Source: Lachnospiraceae bacterium | GTDB taxonomy: Bacteria; Bacillota; Clostridia; Lachnospirales; Lachnospiraceae | Direction of reading: 5' to 3' | NCBI GenBank assembly: GCA_015258065.1 | Contig: JABZIZ010000009.1 | Coordinates: 1 to 64,000, forward strand | DNA length: 64,000 nucleotides | Part shown: positions 7,622-16,207 of the stretch, in pieces | Layout: each line of letters begins with the position of its first letter | Numbering within the stretch: the first letter of the stretch is position 1 | Notes under the pieces: generated by a model | Told to the model about the DNA's origin: nothing | The model's database searches: none | What the model saw: the letters and a program-made list of their open reading frames with translations, nothing else | Program-made: the position numbers and the translations under genes

Positions 7622-9094
7622 TCAACGGTCTGCTTCCAAATCAAAATAAAAACATACGCCATCTTTATAGTTTTTTACCCCATAGGTCTGGTGAAGGGAA
7701 TCCATGATTGCCTTTACGATGGAAAGGCCAATGCCGTTTCCACCATAAGCCCGGCTCCTGGCTTTGTCTACCTTATAAAATTTTTCAAAGAGATGGGGCA
7801 GGGCTTCTTCCGGTATGGGTTCCCCTGTATTAAAAACTGAGATTCGAACCTTATGATCCATTTTTTCGAGAGAAATCTCTACCAGCCTTTCTCCGTCCAA
7901 ATGGTTCAATGCATTGGTAAAAAAATTTCTTAACACCTCTTCCGCTTTGAACTCATCCGTCCATACCATAAAGTTAGGGCCCTTTGCCAATTGCACATTT
8001 GCATTTTTCTGTCTTGCTAATATATCGGCCGATTTCAGGAAATTTTGAACCATTTCTCTTGCACTAAATCGCTCCAACCTGACGGGATCTCCACCGCTCT
8101 CCAGCTGGTCCAGTGTCATCAGTTTCTGCACCATGGTGTTCATGCGGGCAGCTTCATCCATGATCACATCGCAGTAATCATCTCTGGAAGCAGGATCGTC
8201 ATTCACTGCTTCTTTTAACCCCTCCGCATACCCCTGAATTAAGGCGATCGGCGTCTTTAATTCGTGAGATACATTAGACAGAAATTCTCTGCGCTGTTCA
8301 TCGATCTCTTCCTTCTGTTTGATATCTTTCTTCAGTTCGATATTGGCGGCCTTCCATTCGGAGATCGTGGTGAGAAGAATTTCCGATAATTCATTGATGT
8401 TTTGCCCTAGAAAATCGAGCTCATTTCCCGCATGACAAGAGTATTTCGCATCAAAGTCCAAATTCTTCATCCGTTCTGAAATCCTGGTGAGTTCGCTCAC
8501 CGGTCTGGTAAACCGGGATGAAAAAAAATAGGAAAGCGCCGTGCAGAAAAAAACGGCAACGAAGGCAATTACCCCCATGAATCGATTCGAAAATTGGACG
8601 CTGTCGTGAATGCCTGTCAAAGCGGTCCGCATCAAAAAAATAGTACCATTTCCAAGGAACCCCCAGCACTCCATATACACCGGCCCGTTCTTGGTATCCC
8701 TTCCCTCTTCGATCCGGTATTTCGATTCTCCCTGTGAGCTGACCTTGCCCTCCAGGACCCGCTTCCACAGTCTCTCCGTTAACAGTTCCGAGTATCCTGA
8801 AGTCGTAATCACAACCTGCGAATCCCGATCTAACACCAACAGGGCGATGCTGTACTTTTCCGCCATCTCCTGAAGCCTTGACTGAAACTCCTTCGACAAA
8901 AGCGTATTTTCCTCTGCAGCTTGATTGATCTGTAGATAAACCTGATTCATCGCCCTTTTCTTGTGGCGCGTATAGAAGCGCTCCAGAAAAAGATTATTCA
9001 TGAGCAAACAAAGTAGAACCGTCCCAACAGAGACGGCTAAAAGCAAAGAGAAAAATTGTTTTTGAAAGGAGTTTCGCCCCTTAGTTTGTTTCAA
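7622..9094 (-). CDS. Sensor histidine kinase
   Basis: A 490-residue membrane kinase that should phosphorylate the response regulator encoded just upstream. Domains seen: a first membrane helix (about 14-33), an extracytoplasmic region (about 35-165), a second helix (about 172-192), a HAMP linker (about 193-245), HisKA with the phospho-acceptor His277 in VSHELKTP, and a HATPase domain with the N box NALNHL and the G box YGGNGIGLSIVKA. The start is a TTG inside the end of the response-regulator gene, an overlap of 14 bases, which suggests translational coupling. The signal it detects cannot be read from the sequence. Confidence 0.92.
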   Translation of the reverse strand: MKQTKGRNSFQKQFFSLLLAVSVGTVLLCLLMNNLFLERFYTRHKKRAMNQVYLQINQAAEENTLLSKEFQSRLQEMAEKYSIALLVLDRDSQVVITTSGYSELLTERLWKRVLEGKVSSQGESKYRIEEGRDTKNGPVYMECWGFLGNGTIFLMRTALTGIHDSVQFSNRFMGVIAFVAVFFCTALSYFFSSRFTRPVSELTRISERMKNLDFDAKYSCHAGNELDFLGQNINELSEILLTTISEWKAANIELKKDIKQKEEIDEQRREFLSNVSHELKTPIALIQGYAEGLKEAVNDDPASRDDYCDVIMDEAARMNTMVQKLMTLDQLESGGDPVRLERFSAREMVQNFLKSADILARQKNANVQLAKGPNFMVWTDEFKAEEVLRNFFTNALNHLDGERLVEISLEKMDHKVRISVFNTGEPIPEEALPHLFEKFYKVDKARSRAYGGNGIGLSIVKAIMDSLHQTYGVKNYKDGVCFYFDLEADR

Positions 9095-9761
9095 ATTTGT
9101 ACCCCATTCCCCAGATGGTTTTTATGAGATCCCCCTTCTCTCCCATCTTGCTGCGTAGTTTTTTCACGTGTGTATCAATGGTTCTGGTGTCCCCGAAATA
9201 ATCATAATTCCAGACATGGTCCAGAATGGTCTCTCTGGAAAGGGCGATTCCCCTGTTCTCCATGAAATAGGAAAGAAGTTCGAACTCTTTATACGATAAA
9301 TCCACATTCTGACCGTCAATGGTCACCGTATGCGCAGAGCGATTCAGAACCACTCCTCCCGCTTCTAAGAGCTCTTCATCCGGCTCTTTTCCGGTTCTAC
9401 GTAAGATTGCCTCCACTCTTGCCACTAAAACCTTAGGCGAAAAAGGCTTGGAAATATATTCGTCCACTCCGATTTCGAATCCCTGCAGTTCGTCTCTTTC
9501 CTGCCCTTTTGCGGTCAGCATGATGATCGGCACCTTGGAATAGGCTCTGATTTCTTTGGCACAGGCAAAGCCATCCAGTTTCGGCATCATCACATCCAAA
9601 ATCACGAGGGAAATCTCAGAATCCGCAAAAAACAGATCCAAAGCTTCGCTACCGTCTGCAGCCTCAACGACTGCAAAATTTTTTTTTACCAAAAAATCGC
9701 GGACGAGTTTGCGCATGCGCTCCTCATCGTCCACGATTAAAATCTTTCTTTTATCCGGCAT
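9081..9761 (-). CDS. OmpR/PhoB-family response regulator
   Basis: A 226-residue DNA-binding response regulator. The N-terminal receiver has the acidic pair in VDDEE, the phosphorylated Asp56 in LVILDVMMPK, Thr in MLTAKG and Lys in ISKPF. The C-terminal winged helix ends with the usual RTIDTHVKKLRSKM and IWGMGYKFE segments. Length is standard. The ATG has AAGGAGATAGGAAAGG just upstream. It overlaps the histidine kinase gene by 14 bases and follows a small membrane-protein gene with 24 bases between. The family is certain, the target genes unknown. Confidence 0.95.
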   Translation of the reverse strand: MPDKRKILIVDDEERMRKLVRDFLVKKNFAVVEAADGSEALDLFFADSEISLVILDVMMPKLDGFACAKEIRAYSKVPIIMLTAKGQERDELQGFEIGVDEYISKPFSPKVLVARVEAILRRTGKEPDEELLEAGGVVLNRSAHTVTIDGQNVDLSYKEFELLSYFMENRGIALSRETILDHVWNYDYFGDTRTIDTHVKKLRSKMGEKGDLIKTIWGMGYKFETN

Positions 9762-9785
9762 TCCTTTCCTATCTCCTTTTTCAAT

Positions 9786-10508
9786 CTATTTCCCTCTGCC
9801 ATTTACAGCGGGTTCGCTTTCATCTGGTGTCACCAGACCCGAAGTTGCGTTTTCCGAATCTCCCTTGTCGGAGAGATGAAGTTTGCGCTCTTTTTCCCGA
9901 ATGGCGGCTTCTCTCTCTTTCAGCCTTTCTTCTCTCTCGGCAAAACGATTGGTGATATTTCGTTTATAGTTCACGATATTGTCGGTTTGTGAGAAATTCA
10001 AGATCACAAACATGGCAGCTACGAGAAACACAAGAACCAGATTCAGCGCCAGAGAAAACTGTATCATCTTCCCTGCTTTTCTGGAAAGCTTCCCTCGACT
10101 ACCCCTTTCTTGCGTTCTCTCTTTTTCGTTCTTTTTTTGCAACTCCTGTTCCGCCTGCTCTTTGGCCTCTCGTCTGGAGAGCGGCATGGTAACCGGAATC
10201 GGCGAAAACGCGGCTCCTTTGAGCTCCGATGAAATCAAACGCATGCGGATTTCAAATAAAAATTGCCAGCCCACCGGAGTGGAGAAAATTTGATTCTCAA
10301 TGGCTTTCTCGTACACCGCATCAAGTGCGGTTGAAGTTGCATAGCCAAGGTTTTTCTTCAAATAATTGATTTTGGCCAGATCCAATTTGGCTTTTTCCGC
10401 ATCCGCCGTGGTTAGGAAACGAAACCCTTCCACCACAAGAGAAGATTCTGCCTGCGGTTCTGTTTGCCCTGATTCCTTCATGGTTTTTGTGAAATCCGTC
10501 TCAGCCAT
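9786..10508 (-). CDS. Single-pass membrane protein of unknown function
   Basis: I do not recognise this 240-residue protein. Residues 1-125 look like a soluble folded domain (TTADAEKAKLDLAKINYLKK...). A basic, Lys/Arg/Gln-rich helix follows (about 115-145), then one transmembrane segment (about 148-172) and a charged coiled coil rich in Arg and Glu (about 175-212). With no signal peptide, the first domain is likely cytoplasmic. Its ATG directly follows the stop of the debranching-enzyme gene (TAA ATG), and the response-regulator gene begins 24 bases later. It is therefore probably co-transcribed with both and could link the two-component system to that locus, which is inference only. Confidence 0.7.
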   Translation of the reverse strand: MAETDFTKTMKESGQTEPQAESSLVVEGFRFLTTADAEKAKLDLAKINYLKKNLGYATSTALDAVYEKAIENQIFSTPVGWQFLFEIRMRLISSELKGAAFSPIPVTMPLSRREAKEQAEQELQKKNEKERTQERGSRGKLSRKAGKMIQFSLALNLVLVFLVAAMFVILNFSQTDNIVNYKRNITNRFAEREERLKEREAAIREKERKLHLSDKGDSENATSGLVTPDESEPAVNGRGK

Positions 10509-12650
10509 TTAATCCGTCCTGAACCCTTCGTCAATATAGAGCGCCGTAAAGATACACACACTTCTGGGTTGCATCAAGAACTTGCCTTGTGTCGGCCTGG
10601 GTCTGCGATAGAAAGACTCCCCGTCTTCCGCACAGGTATTCACGGTAATCTGCCAAACGCCGCTACCGGGAATCATCGGTAAATCCAGTTCTACCGACTT
10701 CCAGAATGCATTGATTGCCAAAAAAACGATATCATCCCTGCCGCGTCGTTTATCATATCCGGCAAAACATACACCGATGGCCGCCTGCTCTGCTTTTCCG
10801 CCCTGTTCCTCCCGGTGAATCACCTGCGTGCTGATAAATGGGAAGCCGCTCTGTGCAGGTAAAAGATCTCTTCGAATCGCCGGATGTTTCTTTCGAAAGG
10901 AGATCATCTTTTTATAAAAATCAAAAAAATCTCGGTTCTTATCCAGATCGTTCCAGTTCAGCCACGAAATCTCATTGTCCTGACAATACGCATTGTTATT
11001 TCCCTTCTGGGAATTCCCGAATTCATCTCCGGAAAGAATCATCGGAGTTCCTCTGCTTGTCATAAGAACCGCAATGGCATTTCGCATCATTCTTTCCCGC
11101 AGAGCACAAATCTCCGGGTCGGACGTTTCTCCTTCAAAACCACAGTTCCAACTGCGATTGTCATTTGTGCCATCCGTATTATTCCATCCGTTATCCCCGT
11201 TATGTTTATTGTTATAACAGTATAAATCATGCAGGGTAAAACCATCATGACAGGTTAAAAAATTTATAGAAGATTCATAACCCAGATAATCTCCGCCGTA
11301 CAGATCCGGCGAGCCGGTTATTCTTTTTAAGGCATCTTCGGCACACCATAGATCCCCCTTTAAATAAGACCGGATGTCATCCCTGTATTTGCCGTTCCAC
11401 TCTGCCCATCTTTTACAAGCAGAAAACTCTCCTACCTGGTATAAGCCTCCGGCATCCCAGGCTTCTGCAATCAGCTTCACATCCCCTAGCAGGGGATCAA
11501 ATGCCAGCCGGTGGATGAGGGGCGGACTCTTCATCGGAGAACCATCCTCATCTCTGCCAAGAATACTGGCCAGATCAAAACGAAACCCGTCCACATGATA
11601 ATCTTCTACCCAGTAATGCAGACATTGTACAATCATTTCCTGCACCATGGGGTGGTTGCAGTTCATGGTATTGCCACAGCCGGAGAAATTATAATAATAG
11701 CCTTCGGGTGTCAGCATGTAATAAATATTATTATCGAAGCCTTTGAAAGAGATAAAAGGTCCGTTTTCATTCCCTTCTGCCGTATGATTGAATACCACAT
11801 CCAGGATTACTTCAATGTCATTTTCTTTTAGAAGGCGGATCAGTGTTTTCAGTTCCACCCCTTCATGATTATACTCATCGGTGGAAGCATAACTGGTATT
11901 CGGTGCAAAAAAACTCACCGTATTGTAGCCCCAGTAATCCAGAAGCGTTTTGCCATTATATACTCTTTTATCTCTTGTTTCGTCAAATTCGAAGACCGGC
12001 ATTAGCTCTATTGCCGTAATTCCGAGACTTTTGAGATAGGAAAGCTTCTCCATGATCCCTGCGAAGGTACCGGGAGCGCGTACGCCGGAAGAAGGATCGT
12101 TGGTAAAAGAACGTACATGCATCTCGTAAATAATGGAATCACTCATGGGGATCCGAAGATGGGGCATCTCTAAGCCCCATTCAAAGTCGTTCTTCACCAC
12201 GCGACCGCGATAGCCCAGCTTCGTGTTTTCGTTTTCTCCCCACTTGCGCTGTCCCGCCACTGCCTTGGCAAAAGGATCCAATAGAACATGGTTTTTATCA
12301 AAGAGAAGCCCTTTTTCCGGTTCCCATGGGCCGTCCACCTGAAAAGCATATTCCAGTTCGCTAATCTGCAAGCCAAAGACGAACATCGAATAAACCTTTC
12401 CGATCCGGTAATCCTGCGGAAATGGAATTTTAGCAAAAGGCTTTTTTTCATCCCTCCGAAAAAGAAGCAGCACGATGGCAGTTGCACCGTTGGAGTAAAC
12501 CGTAAAGTTTACTCCATCCTGCATTGCCGTCGCGCCGTTCATATCATAATACCCGGGTCGAATCCGAAACCCGGCAACCGTTCTTTGTGCAAGCGCCTGC
12601 CGTTTCGAACCTCCCCCTCTTCTGTTATTGAGCTGTATTGCATCTGACAT
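10509..12650 (-). CDS. glgX: Glycogen debranching-type GH13 enzyme (isoamylase/GlgX group)
   Basis: A predicted alpha-1,6-glucosidase that trims branches of glycogen or related alpha-glucan. The protein (about 713 residues) has an N-terminal CBM48 domain (about 25-130), then a GH13 barrel. The barrel shows VILDVVFNHT, the nucleophile Asp in GFRFDLASILGR, the acid Glu in LIAEAWDAGG and the transition-state Asp in LTCHDGFTLHD. The NFLTCHDGFTL and DYHVDGFRFDLAS wording is typical of the isoamylase/GlgX branch rather than pullulanase. The frame is open to 12683, but AAGGAGG precedes a TTG (12656) and an ATG (12650) inside it; I use the ATG. No other glycogen gene is in the window. Confidence 0.85.
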   Translation of the reverse strand: MSDAIQLNNRRGGGSKRQALAQRTVAGFRIRPGYYDMNGATAMQDGVNFTVYSNGATAIVLLLFRRDEKKPFAKIPFPQDYRIGKVYSMFVFGLQISELEYAFQVDGPWEPEKGLLFDKNHVLLDPFAKAVAGQRKWGENENTKLGYRGRVVKNDFEWGLEMPHLRIPMSDSIIYEMHVRSFTNDPSSGVRAPGTFAGIMEKLSYLKSLGITAIELMPVFEFDETRDKRVYNGKTLLDYWGYNTVSFFAPNTSYASTDEYNHEGVELKTLIRLLKENDIEVILDVVFNHTAEGNENGPFISFKGFDNNIYYMLTPEGYYYNFSGCGNTMNCNHPMVQEMIVQCLHYWVEDYHVDGFRFDLASILGRDEDGSPMKSPPLIHRLAFDPLLGDVKLIAEAWDAGGLYQVGEFSACKRWAEWNGKYRDDIRSYLKGDLWCAEDALKRITGSPDLYGGDYLGYESSINFLTCHDGFTLHDLYCYNNKHNGDNGWNNTDGTNDNRSWNCGFEGETSDPEICALRERMMRNAIAVLMTSRGTPMILSGDEFGNSQKGNNNAYCQDNEISWLNWNDLDKNRDFFDFYKKMISFRKKHPAIRRDLLPAQSGFPFISTQVIHREEQGGKAEQAAIGVCFAGYDKRRGRDDIVFLAINAFWKSVELDLPMIPGSGVWQITVNTCAEDGESFYRRPRPTQGKFLMQPRSVCIFTALYIDEGFRTD

Positions 12651-12713
12651 GGACAACCGATCCTCCTTCAGCGAAAACCTCACGTTAAAGAACCTGTCAT
12701 GACCTCTGATGCA

Positions 12714-14129
12714 TTATGCCGGATATGCTCCGTTCTTGGTATCCGCGCTATTAAGATCCACCTTTTTCTGCTGTGCCAAACGATATTTAAAGAAAGCGAC
12801 TGCCACCTGCGGGAAGAGCGCATAAGAAAGCACGTCCTCATCCTGCTGTTTCCACTCCTTGCACTCTTCTTCAAACTGCGCAAGCCCCGGCTTTAGCAGA
12901 TCTGCCGGTCTGCAGGTAATCACCTCTGCATCCCCGATAATTTTTTTTCTGACTTCCGGATTGATCGGCTTCACCGTCCTGCCGTAATGTCCGGAGACCA
13001 GGTCCTTGGTCTGGTCGGTGGAAACCTTGTATCTTTCTCCCATCAGCACATTCATCACCGCCTGTGTGCCGACAATCTGAGAAGAGGGTGTCACCAGAGG
13101 CGGTTCTCCAAAATCTTTCCGGACACGGGGGATTTCCTCCAAGACATCCTGATACTTGTCACTCGCATTCTGTTCCTTTAACTGACTGACCATATTGGAA
13201 AGCATGCCGCCTGGAACCTGATATAAAAGGGTTTTGATATTGACTCCCAGCACCTTCGGATCCATCAGGCCACTCTTTAAACACTCTTCTCTATAGGGGC
13301 GGAAATGATCCGCAATTTTAGCCAGAAGAGTCTGATCCAACCCCGTATCATAGGGGGTTCCCTTCAGAGCCTCTACCATCACTTCTGTCGCCGGCTGTGA
13401 AGTACCCAGAGCCATCGGTGAAATGGCACAGTCGATCACGTCCACTCCCGCTTCTACCGCCTTCAGGTAAGTCATACTGGCCTCGCCGGAGGTATAGTGC
13501 GTATGCAGTTGGATCGGAAGCTTCGTTGCGGATTTAATAGATGTAATGAGTTCCTGCGCCGTATAAGGGAGCAAAAGACCCGACATATCTTTAATGCAAA
13601 TAGAATCCGCTCCCATCGACTCGATTTCCTTAGAAATATTCATCCAATAGTCCATGGTGTACGCATCGCCAAGCGTATAAACCAGCGTCACCTGCGCATG
13701 ACCGCCTTCTTTTTTACACGCCTTTACAGAAGTCTCCAAATTTCTCATATCATTGAGACAGTCAAAAATTCGGAGAATATCAATCCCGTTTGCAATGGAT
13801 TTCTGGACGAAATATTCAACGACATCATCCGGGTAATGCTTATATCCCAAAATATTCTGCCCTCGAAAGAGCATCTGCAGCTTTGTCTTTTTGAAGCCCT
13901 CCCGCAACTTTCTAAGTCTCACCCAGGGATCTTCCTTTAAAAACCGGAGGCAGGCGTCAAACGTAGCTCCGCCCCAGCACTCCACGGAATGATAGCCGAC
14001 CTGATCCATCACCGGAACAATCGGGAGCATTTCTTCTATCGGCATTCTGGTAGCGATCAGTGACTGATGGGCATCTCGCAGCACCGTCTCTGTGATGCCG
14101 ACCGGTTTTTTCATCAATTCATCAGACAT
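12714..14129 (-). CDS. oadA: Oxaloacetate decarboxylase alpha-type carboxyltransferase (no biotin domain)
   Basis: A 471-residue protein of the OadA / pyruvate carboxylase subunit B / transcarboxylase 5S family, which moves CO2 between oxaloacetate or pyruvate and carrier-bound biotin. It shows the TIM-barrel metal and substrate motifs TETVLRDAHQSL, IFDCLNDMRN, a KDMSG segment carrying the expected modified Lys, and QLHTHYTSG with the HxH metal ligands. The conserved helical domain ends near residue 450. The usual C-terminal biotinyl domain is absent; a free-standing carrier is encoded four genes-lengths upstream at 15385. It is the last gene of the five-gene carboxylase set. Whether it acts as a decarboxylase or as the pyruvate side of a transcarboxylase is open. 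Confidence 0.88.
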   Translation of the reverse strand: MSDELMKKPVGITETVLRDAHQSLIATRMPIEEMLPIVPVMDQVGYHSVECWGGATFDACLRFLKEDPWVRLRKLREGFKKTKLQMLFRGQNILGYKHYPDDVVEYFVQKSIANGIDILRIFDCLNDMRNLETSVKACKKEGGHAQVTLVYTLGDAYTMDYWMNISKEIESMGADSICIKDMSGLLLPYTAQELITSIKSATKLPIQLHTHYTSGEASMTYLKAVEAGVDVIDCAISPMALGTSQPATEVMVEALKGTPYDTGLDQTLLAKIADHFRPYREECLKSGLMDPKVLGVNIKTLLYQVPGGMLSNMVSQLKEQNASDKYQDVLEEIPRVRKDFGEPPLVTPSSQIVGTQAVMNVLMGERYKVSTDQTKDLVSGHYGRTVKPINPEVRKKIIGDAEVITCRPADLLKPGLAQFEEECKEWKQQDEDVLSYALFPQVAVAFFKYRLAQQKKVDLNSADTKNGAYPA

Positions 14130-14188
14130 ATATCATCCTTCCTTTCAAGTATTATTTGAAATTTAGATCAGAATCATCCTTCTATTTA

Positions 14189-15340
14189 TTAAAAAATACC
14201 GAAGACCGCCATAAACGTTCCGGCAACCACCGCAGTACCGACTACACCTGCCACATTGGGTCCCATGGCATGCATCAAAAGAAAATTCGTGGGATCATAT
14301 TCTGCGCCCACTTTTTGTGAAACACGAGCCGCCATCGGCACCGCAGACACTCCTGCGCTTCCAATCAGAGGATTCACTTTACCGCCTGTCACCAGACACA
14401 TGACCTTGCCTAACAGTACACCGGAAGCAGTCCCTATGACAAACGCAATCAGACCAAGTGCCACGATCTTCAAAGTGACAATATTCAGAAACGCTTCTGC
14501 ACTTGTGGTTGCGCCCACAGAGGTGCCGAGCAAAATCACAACAATATACATCATCGCATTGGACGCTGTCTCTTGTAATTGTCTAACCACTCCACATTCC
14601 CGAAATAAATTTCCCAACATCAACATACCGACCAAAGGGGCCGTTGTAGGCAGGATACAGCAAACCACAATCGTCACCACGATGGGGAATAGAATCTTCT
14701 CCAATTTGGATACCGGGCGCAATTGTTCCATCCGTATGGTCTTCTCTTTTCTCGTTGTTAACAGCTTCATCACCGGGGGTTGAATAATCGGAACCAACGA
14801 CATATAGGAATAAGCGGCAACCGCAATCGGACCTAAGATGGATGCCTGTCCCAATTTGGACGCCAGAAAGATCGAGGTAGGACCGTCTGCTCCGCCAATA
14901 ATGGAAATTGCGGCCGCCTCTTTGTCATTAAAGCCCATAAAGATCGCCATAAAATAAGCGGCAAAAATACCGAACTGTGCAGCGGCTCCCATTAAAAATG
15001 AGGACGGATTTGCAATCAAAGGTCCGAAATCGGTCATTGCACCGACACCCATGAAAATGAGAGACGGTAAAATCGCCCATTCGTCCAGCTTGTAGAAATA
15101 ATATAAAAGACCACCGACTCCATTCGGAGATTTCTCGATACTCAGCATAATATCCGGGTAAATATTGACGAGCAGCATTCCAAAAGAAATCGGTATCAAA
15201 AGCAGCGGTTCAAAATCCCAACGAATTGCCAGATATAAAAAGAAAAGTGCCACCACGATCATAATCAGGTTGCCGATCGTCATATTCGTAAAGGCAGTCT
15301 GCAACCAGAGATTATGCAGCGTATTTGAAATATACTCCAT
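14189..15340 (-). CDS. oadB: Sodium-pumping decarboxylase beta subunit (OadB/MmdB/GcdB family)
   Basis: A 383-residue polytopic membrane protein that decarboxylates carboxybiotin and pumps Na+ out of the cell. It has about nine or more hydrophobic segments and the family signatures GVGAMTDFGPLIANP, IGGADGPTSIFLASKL (with the Na+ pathway Asp) and NPLIGSAGVSAVPMAARVSQ. Length fits the family. The same beta subunit type serves oxaloacetate, methylmalonyl-CoA, malonate and glutaconyl-CoA decarboxylases, so the substrate is set by its partners. It sits between the carrier protein gene and oadA. Confidence 0.93.
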   Translation of the reverse strand: MEYISNTLHNLWLQTAFTNMTIGNLIMIVVALFFLYLAIRWDFEPLLLIPISFGMLLVNIYPDIMLSIEKSPNGVGGLLYYFYKLDEWAILPSLIFMGVGAMTDFGPLIANPSSFLMGAAAQFGIFAAYFMAIFMGFNDKEAAAISIIGGADGPTSIFLASKLGQASILGPIAVAAYSYMSLVPIIQPPVMKLLTTRKEKTIRMEQLRPVSKLEKILFPIVVTIVVCCILPTTAPLVGMLMLGNLFRECGVVRQLQETASNAMMYIVVILLGTSVGATTSAEAFLNIVTLKIVALGLIAFVIGTASGVLLGKVMCLVTGGKVNPLIGSAGVSAVPMAARVSQKVGAEYDPTNFLLMHAMGPNVAGVVGTAVVAGTFMAVFGIF

Positions 15341-15384
15341 TGCTTTCCTCCATGCGTCGCGGAAATAGAATCATTGTATGACGA

Positions 15385-15750
15385 TCAGTTTAAGGTTGCC
15401 AAAACCTGTCCCGCTTCACAAGAATCTCCTACCGCAACGTCAATACTGGCAACGGTCCCGTCCTTAGGCGCAACCATCGGGATCTCCATCTTCATGGATT
15501 CAATGGTCACCACAGCCGTCCCTGCCTTCACCTGTGTGCCGACCTGCGCATCAATTTTGAGTACCTTTCCTGCAGCACCGGCTTCCACCTTAATGCTTCC
15601 CGTACCCGTTGTCTTTCCGGAAGGCGCAGCTTTACGAGCGGCGGGCGCAGGTCTTCTCGCAGAGGACACCTGAGGCGTCTCCTCTCTGCCATTTTCTTCT
15701 ACTGTCACATCATAAACATTCCCATTTACCGTAATGGTATAATTTTTCAT
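15385..15750 (-). CDS. Biotin carboxyl carrier protein of the decarboxylase set
   Basis: A roughly 121-residue carrier that shuttles CO2 between the carboxyltransferase and membrane subunits. It has a short N-terminal beta segment (YTITVNGNVYDVTVEE), a Pro/Ala linker, and a C-terminal biotinyl domain of about 70 residues. The biotin site reads ESMKME, with Ser where Ala is more common (AMKM). The third codon (15750) is the preferred start: AGGAGG lies 8 bases ahead of it but only about 2 bases ahead of the first ATG. It is placed between the OadG-like and OadB genes. Confidence 0.92.
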   Translation of the reverse strand: MKNYTITVNGNVYDVTVEENGREETPQVSSARRPAPAARKAAPSGKTTGTGSIKVEAGAAGKVLKIDAQVGTQVKAGTAVVTIESMKMEIPMVAPKDGTVASIDVAVGDSCEAGQVLATLN

Positions 15751-15770
15751 TATCATTCCTCCTGCATTTT

Positions 15771-16193
15771 TTATCTGTATGAACGGCTGCTATTGCGTCT
15801 CTTTCTAACGGAACGGACGAAATATCCCCCGCTTCCCTTTCCTTCTGTTTCGCTTTCATAGGCGGCGATTGCTGCGGAAATCACAGCAGAAATTTCATCT
15901 TCCTCAGATCCCGTCCAGGCATTCTCCGGTTCGATTTCTGAGACCGAAGACGGTTCTTCTTTCTTCTTTGCTTTTGCCTGCTCCTGATGTGCATGTGGCG
16001 TCTGTGACTTATTGATGAGCGGGAAAAGACCAATCACTAGGCTAATCAGAATGAGGACTGCAAATGCCATCCCCATGCCCAGTAGCGTATTCAAGCCTGC
16101 ATCAATCAACTCCGTTTTCTTCTGATCCGTACAGGCACTCAGAAGGAAGAGAACCGGGAGCAGCGCAGTGATGGTTCTCAATTTCTGTTTCAT
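15771..16193 (-). CDS. OadG-like gamma subunit with lipoprotein-type signal
   Basis: A 140-residue membrane protein. Residues 1-20 form a signal-like segment ending in LLSAC, a possible lipobox. A second hydrophobic helix (about 33-57, GMGMAFAVLILISLVIGLFP) matches the single membrane helix of OadG/MmdD gamma subunits, followed by a charged His/Lys/Glu-rich tail and an Arg-rich C-terminus. Gamma subunits tether the carboxyltransferase to the membrane pump. The start was chosen at 16193 because GGAAGGAGCAAGC lies just upstream; the frame is open to 16247. Sequence conservation in this family is low, so the call leans on position and topology. Confidence 0.75.
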   Translation of the reverse strand: MKQKLRTITALLPVLFLLSACTDQKKTELIDAGLNTLLGMGMAFAVLILISLVIGLFPLINKSQTPHAHQEQAKAKKKEEPSSVSEIEPENAWTGSEEDEISAVISAAIAAYESETEGKGSGGYFVRSVRKRRNSSRSYR

Positions 16194-16207
16194 TGCTTGC
16201 TCCTTCC

